DNA from: Pseudomonadota bacterium
GTDB lineage: Bacteria > Pseudomonadota > Alphaproteobacteria > Sphingomonadales > Sphingomonadaceae
Assembly: GCA_021847605.1 (NCBI GenBank)
Contig: JAJZQN010000011.1
Location: 1 to 64,000, forward strand
Reading direction: 5' to 3'
Length of the DNA stretch: 64,000 nucleotides
Both the position numbers and the translations under genes were made by a program. Position 1 is the first letter of the stretch. Every line of letters begins with the position of its first letter. The notes beneath the pieces are model-generated. The model saw nothing but the letters and a program-made list of their open reading frames with translations, was not told the origin of the DNA and searched no databases. Below are positions 52,321 to 60,650 of the stretch, piece by piece.

Positions 52321-53801
52321 ATCCTCTCCTGCATATGCTCTTCCAGTCGCCGGACCTGCGCCGCGTCGAGCCGCAGGCCCAGCTTGGTGCGGCGCCACAG
52401 CACGTCCTGCGCGCTGCGCGCCCATTCCCGATCGATCAAATAAGCGACCTCCGCTTCGCTGAGGCCATGACCGAAATCCTCGCCCAGATCGGCGGCGCTC
52501 CCCGCACGCCCCAGCCAGCGCCAGGCATGGGTTCCATAGGCGCGACCGAGCCGGTCGGCATCGCTCTGCGACAAAAAGGGATAGTCGGCCCGCAGCCGGT
52601 CGATCAGCGCGGGCAGGCCGTCTCGCGGGAAATCGCCACCGGGCAGGCCCGACATCCCGGTCCAGTCAGCCTCGCTCATCTTTGGCAGGTACCGGCGCAG
52701 CATAGCGACCGCCTCCGCCGACAGGTGGTGATAGGTGGTGATCTTGCCGCCGAAAATGCTGAGCAGCGGCGCCCCCTCCCCTTCATCCCATTCCAGCCTA
52801 TATCCGCGCGTCGCCGCCTCCGGCCGATCCGACCCGTCCTCCAGAAGTGGCCGCACGCCGGCATAGGACCAGACGACATCGGCGGGAGCGATGCGCTGCG
52901 CGAAATAGAGGTTCGCGCCATCGCACAGATAGGCGATCTCCTCCGCGCTGGCGGTGACGTCGGTCAGGCCGCCCTGATGATCGCGGTCGGTCGTGCCGAT
53001 CAGGGTGAAGTCGCGCTCATAGGGGATGGCGAAGAAGATGCGGCCATCGGGCAACTGGAAGAAATAGGCGAAGTCATGGTTGAACAGGCGCGGCACGACG
53101 ATATGCGATCCGCGCACCAGCCGCATATGCCGGTCGGACGGACGATGCGCGCGATCCAGCAGGTCGAGCGTCGAGGGGCCGGTCGCATTGACGATGATGC
53201 GTGCCTGAAAAGACCGACCATCATCGGTGTTGATCGTCCAGCGATCGGCGGCGCGCTCCAGTGCCGTCACCGCGCAGCGCGTCTCGATCTGCGCACCATG
53301 GTCGGCGGCATCGCGCGCATTCAGCACCACCAGCCGTGCATCATCGACCCACCCGTCCGAATAGACCCAGCCACGGCCGAATCCGGGCTGAAGCGGCATA
53401 CCGGCGACATGGCGGCGCAGGTCGATGCCCTGCGTCGCGGGCAATGCCCGCCGCCCGCCGATATGATCATAGAGGAACAGGCCAAGACGCAGCAGCCAGC
53501 GCGGCCGCAGCCCCGGACGCCATGGCAGGACGAAGCGCATCGGATGGATGATGTGCGGCGCGATGCCCCACAATCTCTCCCGCTCCGACAATGCCTCGCG
53601 CACCAGCGCGAATTCGCGATGTTCCAGATAGCGCAGGCCGCCATGGATCAGCTTGGTGGAGGCGGAGGATGTCCCCTGCGCCAGATCGCCCCGCTCCAGC
53701 AGCAGCACGCGCGCGCCCCGCCCGGCAGCATCGCGCGCAATACCGCATCCGTTCACGCCGCCGCCGATCACGGCGATGTCGAAGGGCTGCTCCTCATTCA
53801 C
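52317..53801 (-). CDS. glpD: Aerobic glycerol-3-phosphate dehydrogenase
   Basis: A 494-aa membrane-associated FAD enzyme passing electrons from G3P to quinone. FAD-binding motif IAVIGGGVNGCGIARDAAGRG, STKLIHGGLRYLE, and the C-terminal SIFGGKITTYHHLSAEAV and DVLWRRTKLGL segments are diagnostic. The start is taken as GTG 53801; GGGGGA lies directly against it, an odd spacing. Upstream in-frame ATGs lie inside the terminator of the preceding gene. First gene of glpD-glpK. Confidence 0.92.
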   Translation of the reverse strand: MNEEQPFDIAVIGGGVNGCGIARDAAGRGARVLLLERGDLAQGTSSASTKLIHGGLRYLEHREFALVREALSERERLWGIAPHIIHPMRFVLPWRPGLRPRWLLRLGLFLYDHIGGRRALPATQGIDLRRHVAGMPLQPGFGRGWVYSDGWVDDARLVVLNARDAADHGAQIETRCAVTALERAADRWTINTDDGRSFQARIIVNATGPSTLDLLDRAHRPSDRHMRLVRGSHIVVPRLFNHDFAYFFQLPDGRIFFAIPYERDFTLIGTTDRDHQGGLTDVTASAEEIAYLCDGANLYFAQRIAPADVVWSYAGVRPLLEDGSDRPEAATRGYRLEWDEGEGAPLLSIFGGKITTYHHLSAEAVAMLRRYLPKMSEADWTGMSGLPGGDFPRDGLPALIDRLRADYPFLSQSDADRLGRAYGTHAWRWLGRAGSAADLGEDFGHGLSEAEVAYLIDREWARSAQDVLWRRTKLGLRLDAAQVRRLEEHMQERI

Positions 53802-53846
53802 TCCCCCGATGTAGGGCGCTCCGGGCGGCAAGGGAAGCAAGGCACG

Positions 53847-53881
53847 AAAAACCCGGCGGGGAAGCATATCCCCCGCCGGGT
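53847..53881 (-). terminator. Terminator upstream of glpD
   Basis: ACCCGGCGGGG and CCCCGCCGGGT form a perfect 11-bp stem (53851-53861 with 53871-53881). On the minus strand it runs into five T. It ends the transcript of the gene at 53940-54554 only about 45 bp before the glpD start. Confidence 0.85.
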
Positions 53882-53939
53882 CCATCGCCAGAACGGCCTG
53901 ATAGTCCCCGATCAGCCTGTTCTGAAAGCCGTCAATGCC

Positions 53940-54554
53940 TCAGGCGAGGCTGTCGACCACCAGACCGCTGTTCGTACTGTCGGTGCTGGTCGACGCGGAG
54001 CCATAGAGTGATTGCGACAGGCTGGACCGCAGATTTTCCAGAAAGGCGATGATCGAATCGAGCTGATCGGCTGCACTGGTGGCGTCGGTGCTGCTGGTCG
54101 TGCTGCTGTCGTCATCCTCATCGTCGGATGCAGCAGGCGGGGGTCCGGGTGGCGGGCCACGCATCGGGCCAGCACCGCCGACACCGCCCATGCCCGCGAT
54201 GCTCATATCATCCTGTCCCGTATCGCTACCGTCACTGGCGGTTGCGCCGCCCGGCCCCTGCGCGAAAAAGCTCTGAAGCGCGGCCGCCTGGTCCTGCGTC
54301 AATGTGCCAGCGGCGACCTGATCATCGATCAGCGAGTCGACCCGCTCCTTCATGCCCGATGGATCGAGCCGGGAACTGCCGTCGCTGGCGGCAGAGGAAG
54401 AAAGCGCTGTATCGATATTATCGAGCGCGGTTTCCAGCGCGTCGCCGTCCACCTCACTCAGGGAGCCGGCCTTGACGGCGGCGCCGATCTTATTGTCCAT
54501 CGACATGCGCGGCGATGGCGGCATGCCCATGGAGTAGCTGTTGATGCTCGTCAT
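53940..54554 (-). CDS. Low-complexity hypothetical protein
   Basis: A 204-aa protein without a signal peptide. Two similar helical segments (DNKIGAAVKAGSLSEVDGDAL and SLIDDQVAAGTLTQDQAAAL) are followed by a Gly/Pro/Met-rich stretch (GMGGVGGAGPMRGPPPGPPP), an acidic-serine tract (SDDEDDDSSTTSST) and a C-terminal helix ending in Ser/Thr. The two segments resemble repeats of an EF-hand-like or SHOCT-like helix pair. ATG 54554 has GGGGA upstream; GTG 54569 is an alternative. Function unknown. Confidence 0.65.
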   Translation of the reverse strand: MTSINSYSMGMPPSPRMSMDNKIGAAVKAGSLSEVDGDALETALDNIDTALSSSAASDGSSRLDPSGMKERVDSLIDDQVAAGTLTQDQAAALQSFFAQGPGGATASDGSDTGQDDMSIAGMGGVGGAGPMRGPPPGPPPAASDDEDDDSSTTSSTDATSAADQLDSIIAFLENLRSSLSQSLYGSASTSTDSTNSGLVVDSLA

Positions 54555-54615
54555 GATGGAAGTCCCCACTTCGGTTAAGCGGGGCCATCATCACCGGAAA
54601 TTCTGAAAAAACATT

Positions 54616-54644
54616 ATATTTCAATAAGGTAATTTATTGAAATA
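54616..54644. promoter_or_regulatory. Perfect AT-rich inverted repeat
   Basis: ATATTTCAATAA and TTATTGAAATAT are exact reverse complements around GGTAA, 62 nt upstream of the gene starting at 54554 and 56 nt downstream of clpS. On the minus strand it is followed after 4 nt by six T, so it could be the clpS terminator or an operator. It stands out in GC-rich DNA. Confidence 0.5.
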
Positions 54645-54699
54645 TCCGCGTTACACTGGTTAGCATGCGGTTAATGCGCCATCGCCCGACCGGATTGGA

Positions 54700-55077
54700 T
54701 CAGGCTTTTTCCAGCGTACATTGCAGCGGATGCTGGTTCTGGCGGGCGAAGTCCATCACCTGATTGACCTTTGTCTCGGCCACTTCATAGCTGAAAATGC
54801 CGCATATGCCGACACCGCGCTGATGGACATGCAGCATCACCCGGGTCGCTTCCTCCATGTCCATGCGGAAAAAATGTTGAAGGACATGCACGACGAATTC
54901 CATCGGCGTATAATCGTCGTTCAGCATCAGCACCTTGTAAAGCGACGGCTTTTTGGTGCGGGCGCGGGTGCGGGTCGCGATGCCGACATTGGGGCCGTCA
55001 TTGCCGTCCCCCTGATCGTCCCGGTCCCCGGCCGCCATCGTCGCGGGCCGCGCTGCATATGTGGCGATGCTGTTCAT
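54700..55077 (-). CDS. clpS: ATP-dependent Clp protease adaptor ClpS
   Basis: The N-degron adaptor that delivers substrates to ClpAP. The ClpS core is complete: [29 protein letters not shown], the degron pocket residues in that segment (Asn-Asp-Asp) and [22 protein letters not shown]. The N-terminal 45 residues are a flexible charged extension. The start is uncertain: ATG 55077 gives 125 aa and ATG 55038 gives 112 aa, nearer the usual length. clpA, often adjacent, is not here. Confidence 0.93.
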   Translation of the reverse strand: MNSIATYAARPATMAAGDRDDQGDGNDGPNVGIATRTRARTKKPSLYKVLMLNDDYTPMEFVVHVLQHFFRMDMEEATRVMLHVHQRGVGICGIFSYEVAETKVNQVMDFARQNQHPLQCTLEKA

Positions 55078-55218
55078 GATGTCCGAGGATATGGCGATTT
55101 GCGCCCTTATAGCAAGAGGCCGGTGGCAGCACCCGATCGGATCGCGCCGATATTTCGCCGCAGACGCGAAAAGGCGCGCCATTCCCATGGGGAAGGCGCG
55201 CCTGTTCAGGTCAGGTCG

Positions 55219-56097
55219 TCAGGCGGCCAGCGACTTCACCTTGTCGGTGACGAGCGTGACGCGCGCGGTCAGCGGCTGGGCCACGTCGCCGGCCAGCTTC
55301 ATGAACGCTTCGCTGCTCTTGGCAGCTTCCTTGGCGAACTCGTCAAAGCTGCTCGACATAAGCTGGCTCTGAAGCTGGAAGAACTCGGTCGGCGTCTTGA
55401 CCGTCGAGAAGCTCTTGAACGAAGCAGTCGCCTTTTCAAAGCTCTTGCGGCCGTAGTCGACGGCTTCCTGACCCATGGTTTCGATGCCCTTGGCGCAGAT
55501 CTTGCCCGATTCGACCATGGCTTCGACATTACCCTTGGTCAGATCGCTCAGTTCTTCGATCGCCTTGGTCGACTTTTCGACGCCAGCCTTCGCCTTTTCG
55601 TTAAAGTCGGCATAGGCGGTTTCCATCTTCGCCTTGGCGTCTTCGGCAAACTTCTTTCCGGTTTCAATCAGGTCAGTCATCTTCTTGGTTCCTTCCAGGA
55701 CAGGCAGCGGCACGGTTTTTTCAACAAGCGGTTTTGGGGCGACCGATGGCGTCTTAACGACCGGCTCGGTAATTGGCTCCGGCTTGGCGGCCTTCGCCTG
55801 AGGATTGGTGTCGATAGGCTTTACGGACATCGCCTGCGGATTCGTGTCGATCGGCTTGACCGACATCGCCTGAGGATTGGTGTCGATGGGTTTGACCGAT
55901 GCAGCCTGGGGATTGGTGTCGATAGGCTTCACCTTGGCGGCAGCCTTAGGCACAGCCGCTTTCGGCGCTGCTGCCTTCTTCACCGCTGGCGGCGTGATAG
56001 CAGCCTCCGCCGCCTTCAGCGCCTCGCTGGCAGACAGCGTGGTGGAACCTCTCTTTGCAGGAACTTTCCCCTGCCCACTCTTGGGTGTCACGGCCAT
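55219..56097 (-). CDS. Phasin family protein with N-terminal repeats
   Basis: A 292-aa PHA-granule coat protein. The C-terminal Phasin_2-type helical domain spans about 140-285 (KKFAEDAKAKMETAYADFNEKAKAG; TPTEFFQLQSQLMSSSFDEFAKEAAK). The N-terminal half is Lys/Ala/Pro-rich, like the histone-like tails of some phasins, and contains four 12-residue repeats (VKPIDTNPQA plus two). ATG 56097 follows GGAGAATGG. The phaC gene lies just upstream on the same strand, and a large inverted repeat flanks the promoter. Confidence 0.92.
   Translation of the reverse strand: MAVTPKSGQGKVPAKRGSTTLSASEALKAAEAAITPPAVKKAAAPKAAVPKAAAKVKPIDTNPQAASVKPIDTNPQAMSVKPIDTNPQAMSVKPIDTNPQAKAAKPEPITEPVVKTPSVAPKPLVEKTVPLPVLEGTKKMTDLIETGKKFAEDAKAKMETAYADFNEKAKAGVEKSTKAIEELSDLTKGNVEAMVESGKICAKGIETMGQEAVDYGRKSFEKATASFKSFSTVKTPTEFFQLQSQLMSSSFDEFAKEAAKSSEAFMKLAGDVAQPLTARVTLVTDKVKSLAA
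55789..55932 (-). repeat. Four tandem 36-nt repeats inside the phasin gene
   Basis: Residues 56-103 consist of four consecutive copies of VKPIDTNPQA followed by AS, MS, MS and KA. The DNA copies differ mainly at third positions (GTGTCGAT versus GTGTCGAC types), so the array is not a very recent expansion. Confidence 0.9.
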
Positions 56098-56113
56098 GGA
56101 CCATTCTCCGCTT

Positions 56114-56172
56114 GTTGCACTGCACAATAAACCCTGGCGCGAATCGTTGCAAGGCTTATTGTGCAGTGCAAC
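56114..56172 (-). promoter_or_regulatory. Perfect 17-bp inverted repeat around the phasin promoter (PhaR-like)
   Basis: GTTGCACTGCACAATAA (56114-56130) and TTATTGTGCAGTGCAAC (56156-56172) are exact reverse complements with a 25-bp spacer. Each arm holds a TTGCACTGCACAA motif that is itself nearly palindromic, like the TGC/GCA-rich sites bound by PhaR in alphaproteobacteria. On the minus strand TTGCAA and TTATTG spaced by 16 bp could be the -35 and -10, the latter inside the downstream arm. Confidence 0.6.
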
Positions 56173-56239
56173 ATAAACGTCACGCACGCCCCGGCCTATG
56201 CCACGGGCAATCCATCGCAATTATTCTCGCATCGGTGGA

Positions 56240-57979
56240 TCAACGTGCTTTGACGTAGCGCCCCGGTGCGTCTTCAATAGCCTTCAGATGCCCTTTGCCT
56301 GGCACACGTGCGCCCTTCACAGCGACGGTTTTCGCATCGATTTCTTCGATCCAGATGCGCCAGTCGGGCCACCAGCTTCCTTTTGTCTCACGTGCATTGG
56401 CGATGAAGTCATCCAATGTGGCCTCCACCGCGTCACTGGTCCAATATTGATATTTCCTGGCGGCCGGCGGATTGATGACACCCGCAATATGCCCCGATCC
56501 CGCCAACAGGAAACGGACCGGACCGGACAGATTGGTCGTCAGCTTCCACACGCTTTCCAGCGGTGCGATATGATCTTCCTTCCCCGCCTGAACATAAGCC
56601 GGGGTCTTAATGGCCTTGAGGTCGAGCGGCGTGCCGTCCACGCTGATGGCGCCCGGCACCACCAGCAGATTGTCGCGATACAACTGGGTCAGATAATCCT
56701 TGTGCCAACGCGCGGGCAGGTTGGTCGTGTCGCCATTCCAGTAGAGCAGGTCGAAGGGCGGATAATCCATGCCCAACAGGTAATTATTGACGACATAGTT
56801 CCAGATGAGGTCACGCCCGCGCAGCAGGTTGAACGTCGCGGCCATATAGCGCCCGTCCAGGAACCCGCCGGTCGACAGCCGCTCCACCATCTTCATCTGT
56901 TCATCGTCCACGAACAGGGTGAGATCGCCCGCCTGACTGAAATCGACCTGCGCGGTGAAGAAGGTCGCACTCGCCACCTTGTCCGCCTGTCCCCGCGCCG
57001 CCAGCAGCGCCAGCGTGGCCGCCAATGTCGTGCCGGCCACGCAATAGCCGATCGTGTGGACACTCTCGACCTTCAACAGGTCGCGTACCGTGTCGATCGC
57101 GTCGATCTGACCACGCACGATATAATCGTCCCAGATCATGTCCTTCATCGACGCATCGGCCGATTTCCATGACACAAGGAAGACACTGATCCCCTGATCC
57201 ACTGCCCATTTGACGAAGCTCTTTTCGGGCGACAGGTCGAGAATATAGAAGCGGTTGATCCATGGCGGAAAGATGATCAGCGGCGTTTTCAGCACCGTGT
57301 CGGTCGACGGCGCATAATGGATCAACTGATAGAGCGGGGTTTCGTAAATCACCTTGCCCGGCGTCGCCGCGACATTGCGGCCCAGTTCGAATTTCGAGCC
57401 GTCGGTATGGGACAATTGCCCCTTCTCCAGATCGGCCAGCATATGCTTCAGCCCCTGGACCAGATTTTCTCCGCCACTCTCGATCGTCTTCTGAACGACC
57501 GTCGGATTCATCAGCGGGAAATTCGACGGCGCCATCGCATCCAGCATGCCGCTGGTGGCAAAACGCAGCTTCGCCTTCTGCCTGGGGTCCACCCCATCGA
57601 CCGCATCGGCCATCTTCGTCAGATAGTCCGACACCAACAGGTAGCTTTGCCGGATCAGGTCGTAAAAGGGATGTTCGGTCCAGGCCGGATCGGCAAAGCG
57701 ACGGTCCTTGCGCGCGGCGGGGCTGTCGGCCGGTGCCGGTTCGGGCTGATCGCGCAGCAATCCGCCCGCATCCAGAAAACGCTGCCACAGGGCCAGTCCT
57801 TCATCGGCAAAGCGGGTCTGGATGCGCGCCACAACTTCAGGATCGAAGGGCAGAACCTGCCCCATGGTACCCGCCGCCTGCTCCAGCATCAATTGCTGGG
57901 CGCGACCGATCACCTGCGTCCATTGCTGCATTTCATCCAGCGTGGGCAGGTGCGGCTCCATGACGTCGCTTTTATCCAT
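56240..57979 (-). CDS. phaC: Class I poly(3-hydroxyalkanoate) synthase
   Basis: A 579-aa granule-bound enzyme polymerising 3-hydroxyacyl-CoA into PHA. The PhaC_N domain (about 90-265; KAKLRFATSGMLDAMAPSNFPLMNP) is followed by the alpha/beta-hydrolase core with the lipase-like box GYCVAG (Cys313), the catalytic Asp in GKEDHIAP and His in GSGHIAG. Length and single subunit indicate class I. ATG 57979 has GGAAGG upstream. phaC and the phasin are arranged head to tail with the operator region between them. Confidence 0.96.
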   Translation of the reverse strand: MDKSDVMEPHLPTLDEMQQWTQVIGRAQQLMLEQAAGTMGQVLPFDPEVVARIQTRFADEGLALWQRFLDAGGLLRDQPEPAPADSPAARKDRRFADPAWTEHPFYDLIRQSYLLVSDYLTKMADAVDGVDPRQKAKLRFATSGMLDAMAPSNFPLMNPTVVQKTIESGGENLVQGLKHMLADLEKGQLSHTDGSKFELGRNVAATPGKVIYETPLYQLIHYAPSTDTVLKTPLIIFPPWINRFYILDLSPEKSFVKWAVDQGISVFLVSWKSADASMKDMIWDDYIVRGQIDAIDTVRDLLKVESVHTIGYCVAGTTLAATLALLAARGQADKVASATFFTAQVDFSQAGDLTLFVDDEQMKMVERLSTGGFLDGRYMAATFNLLRGRDLIWNYVVNNYLLGMDYPPFDLLYWNGDTTNLPARWHKDYLTQLYRDNLLVVPGAISVDGTPLDLKAIKTPAYVQAGKEDHIAPLESVWKLTTNLSGPVRFLLAGSGHIAGVINPPAARKYQYWTSDAVEATLDDFIANARETKGSWWPDWRIWIEEIDAKTVAVKGARVPGKGHLKAIEDAPGRYVKAR

Positions 57980-58062
57980 GGCCACCTTCCTCTCCCTGGC
58001 ATCCCTATGCGCGCGGCTTTCGCTGGCGCGTCGTCCTTTAGCCGGTTATAGCCAGAATGTGA

Positions 58063-58079
58063 CACGCAAACGATGCGTG
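58063..58079. promoter_or_regulatory. Short palindrome in the phaC/alaC divergent region
   Basis: CACGCA and TGCGTG are exact reverse complements separated by AACGA, midway between the phaC and aminotransferase starts. It could be a regulator site for either gene. Short palindromes occur by chance, so confidence is low. Confidence 0.25.
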
Positions 58080-58121
58080 ACGCACTATTCCCTACAGAGA
58101 GCTTTCAGGAAAGCCCCTATA

Positions 58122-59333
58122 ATGTCCGAAGAATTTTATCGCATGAAGCGCCTGCCGCCCTATGTCATCGCCGAAGTGAACGCGATGCGGGCCGCCGCCC
58201 GTGCCGGTGGAGAGGATATTATCGATCTGGGCATGGGCAATCCTGACCTGCCGCCGCCCGCGCACGTCATCGAAAAACTGATCGAGGTCGCACAGAAGCC
58301 CAGTGCCCATGGCTATAGCCAGTCGCGCGGCATTCCGGGTCTGCGCCGGGCACAGGCCAATTATTACGGGCGTCGTTTCGGGGTCGACATCGACCCGGAA
58401 ACCGAAGTCGTCGTGACCATGGGGTCGAAGGAAGGCCTCGCCTCCCTCGCCACCGCGATCACCGAACCGGGCGACGTGGTGCTGGCGCCCAACCCCAGCT
58501 ATCCGATCCACACCTTCGGCTTCATCATCGCGGGCGCGACCATCCGGTCGGTGCCGACGACGCCGGATGAAAATTATTTCCGCTCGCTCGATCGCGCCAT
58601 GGCCTTCACCGTGCCGCGCCCGTCGATTCTGGTCGTCAACTATCCGTCCAACCCGACGGCCGAAACGGTCGACCTCGCCTTTTATGAGCGGCTCGTCGCC
58701 TGGGCGAAGGAGAATAAGGTCTGGATCCTGTCCGACCTTGCCTATTCCGAGCTTTATTATGACGGCAATCCGACGCCCTCCATCCTTCAGGTGCCGGGCG
58801 CCAAGGATGTGGCGATCGAATTCACATCTCTGTCGAAGACCTACTCCATGGCCGGATGGCGCATGGGTTTCGCCGTGGGCAATCGCAAGCTGATCGCGGC
58901 GATGACGCGGGTGAAATCCTATCTCGACTATGGCGCGTTCACGCCAATTCAGGCGGCGGCCTGCGCGGCGCTCAATGGCCCGCAGGACATCGTACAGAAA
59001 AACCGCGAACTCTATCACAAGCGCCGCGACGTGCTGGTGGAGAGCTTCGGCCGGGCGGGATGGGATATTCCCGCCGCCCGCGCATCCATGTTCTGCTGGG
59101 CGCCGTTGCCGCCGGCCCTCAAGGATATGGGCAGCCTGGAATTTTCCAAGCAACTGCTCACCCATGCCAAGGTCGCGGTCGCGCCGGGCGTCGGCTATGG
59201 TGAGGATGGCGAAGGCTTCGTCCGCATCGCCATGGTGGAAAATGAGCAGCGCCTCCGTCAGGCAGCGCGCAACATCAAACAATATCTGAAATCCATGGGC
59301 GTCAACACGCCCACGTCCAAGGGCGCGGCCTGA
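58122..59333 (+). CDS. AlaC-like / LL-diaminopimelate-type aminotransferase
   Basis: A 403-aa fold-type I PLP aminotransferase. The opening RMKRLPPYVIAEVNAMRAAARAGG, DLGMGNPDLPPP, the binding Asn in NYPSNPTAETVD and the Schiff-base Lys in SLSKTYSMAGWRMGF match glutamate-pyruvate aminotransferase AlaC and its DapL-like relatives. It probably makes alanine from pyruvate and glutamate. ATG 58122 is used; the frame is open into the phaC promoter region upstream. Confidence 0.92.
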   Translation: MSEEFYRMKRLPPYVIAEVNAMRAAARAGGEDIIDLGMGNPDLPPPAHVIEKLIEVAQKPSAHGYSQSRGIPGLRRAQANYYGRRFGVDIDPETEVVVTMGSKEGLASLATAITEPGDVVLAPNPSYPIHTFGFIIAGATIRSVPTTPDENYFRSLDRAMAFTVPRPSILVVNYPSNPTAETVDLAFYERLVAWAKENKVWILSDLAYSELYYDGNPTPSILQVPGAKDVAIEFTSLSKTYSMAGWRMGFAVGNRKLIAAMTRVKSYLDYGAFTPIQAAACAALNGPQDIVQKNRELYHKRRDVLVESFGRAGWDIPAARASMFCWAPLPPALKDMGSLEFSKQLLTHAKVAVAPGVGYGEDGEGFVRIAMVENEQRLRQAARNIKQYLKSMGVNTPTSKGAA

Positions 59334-59389
59334 GTTATCAGCCCGACAGGACGGGTGGGCGCTGCGGCTGTATCGCGGCTCTACCCGTC

Positions 59390-59557
59390 ATGCTTGTGCA
59401 ATTGCTGATCGTCCTTGCCTTTGCGATCGGTGATTGCCCGCCCGACACGGCCTGCGCCGCGCGAGAGCCATGGGTGCCGCTATTGATGCTGACTGCCCCT
59501 CTTACCGGCATCGCCACTTTCTTCCTTGTTCGCCGGTTGATAGGAACAGGGCGATGA
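59390..59557 (+). CDS. Small two-helix membrane protein
   Basis: ATG 59390 opens 55 codons with two hydrophobic segments (MLVQLLIVLAFAIGD and WVPLLMLTAPLTGIATFFLV) separated by a short loop with two Cys (GDCPPDTACAA). Its TGA (59555-59557) overlaps the ATG (59554) of the DUF2721 gene, so the two are probably co-translated. No homologue recalled. It is too short for most automatic gene finders. Confidence 0.55.
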   Translation: MLVQLLIVLAFAIGDCPPDTACAAREPWVPLLMLTAPLTGIATFFLVRRLIGTGR

Positions 59558-60045
59558 CCGCCATCCCCCTGCCCCAATTGTCCCATGTCGCGCAGACCAT
59601 TCAACTGGCACTGGCGCCCGTCTTCCTGCTGACGGGCATCGGCGCTTTCCTGAATGTCTGTGTCGGCCGGCTGGCGCGCATCATCGACCGGGCGCGCAAG
59701 GTGGAAGGGATCGTGCTGACCACCCGCGGCAAGGAACATGACCGCATGGTCGCCGAAATCCGCGTGCTGGACCGGCGGATGAGCGTGGTGAATGGCGCCA
59801 TCTTCCTGTCGGTCGCATCGGCCTGCGCCGTGTGTATGGTCGTTATCCTGCTGTTCGCCGGCAATCTGTTCGGCGCGCATCTGGGCACGCCCATCGCCAT
59901 CCTGTTCAGCCTGTCGATGCTGTTGCAGGCGGCGGCCTTTGCCACCTTCATTCAGGAAATCCGGCTGGCGTCGCGTGTCATCCATATCCGCAACGAAGTC
60001 CTCTATCACAAGGCCGAAGAGGAAGAGTCGGACCCGGCCGCATGA
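59554..60045 (+). CDS. DUF2721 family membrane protein
   Basis: A 163-aa inner-membrane protein with three hydrophobic helices: LALAPVFLLTGIGAFLNV, GAIFLSVASACAVCMVVILLFAG and IAILFSLSMLLQAAAFATF. The linker RLARIIDRARKVEG and the final LASRVIHIRNEV are typical of DUF2721, whose role is unknown. ATG 59554 overlaps the preceding stop and its own stop overlaps the next start, so it is the middle of a three-gene coupled unit. Confidence 0.85.
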   Translation: MTAIPLPQLSHVAQTIQLALAPVFLLTGIGAFLNVCVGRLARIIDRARKVEGIVLTTRGKEHDRMVAEIRVLDRRMSVVNGAIFLSVASACAVCMVVILLFAGNLFGAHLGTPIAILFSLSMLLQAAAFATFIQEIRLASRVIHIRNEVLYHKAEEEESDPAA

Positions 60046-60593
60046 CCAAATTCACCGTCAACGACCGGCCGGTCCAGTATCGGATGGACCCGGACACGCC
60101 GTTGCTGTGGGCGCTGCGCGATGCGTCGAACCTGACCGGCACAAAATATGGCTGCGGCACCGGCGACTGCGGCGCCTGCACGGTCGACATTGACGGCGAA
60201 GCGGTACGATCCTGTCAGGTGACGATCGGCAAGACCGAGGGGCGCTTCGTCACCACGATCGAGGCGCTGTCGCCCGATCGCGGCCACCCCCTGCAACAGG
60301 CGTTCGCCGCCGACAATGTGTCGCAATGCGGCTATTGCATCCCCGGCATCATCATGGCGGCGTCGGTGCTGCTGCGCCGGACCAACGATCCCTCGGACGA
60401 GGAAATAGACGCGGCGATCACCAATATCTGTCGCTGCGGCATCTACCCCCGACTGCGCGGCGCAATCCAGCGGGCCGGTCGCATCATGCGCGGCGAAAAT
60501 GATGCAGATACAGAAGAGGGCGCTGCTGCCCCGCCGCCCGGCATTACACCGGAGGAGGCAGCCCGCACCGTTCCTGCATTGCGAAAGCCGTAA
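60042..60593 (+). CDS. [2Fe-2S] subunit of a molybdenum hydroxylase (IorA-like)
   Basis: A 183-aa xanthine-dehydrogenase-type iron-sulfur subunit. A plant-type ferredoxin domain (CGTGDCGACTVDIDG, and a further Cys in VRSCQV) precedes the helical second [2Fe-2S] domain (QCGYCIPGIIM, NICRCGIYPRL). A C-terminal acidic/Pro tail is unusual. The matching molybdopterin large subunit, normally next, is absent: a helicase gene follows. Its ATG overlaps the DUF2721 stop. The partner may be encoded elsewhere. Confidence 0.93.
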   Translation: MTKFTVNDRPVQYRMDPDTPLLWALRDASNLTGTKYGCGTGDCGACTVDIDGEAVRSCQVTIGKTEGRFVTTIEALSPDRGHPLQQAFAADNVSQCGYCIPGIIMAASVLLRRTNDPSDEEIDAAITNICRCGIYPRLRGAIQRAGRIMRGENDADTEEGAAAPPPGITPEEAARTVPALRKP

Positions 60594-60650
60594 ACTCTGC
60601 GAAACGCCTTTCGGGTTTTCCTTTTGTTCCACTTCGCCTAAGCGGTTCAG

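Noticed and set aside
55789..55932. Regular 36-nt repeats considered as a CRISPR array
   Set aside because: The repeats are contiguous with no spacers, stay in frame and encode a 12-residue peptide repeat inside the phasin gene. No cas genes are present.
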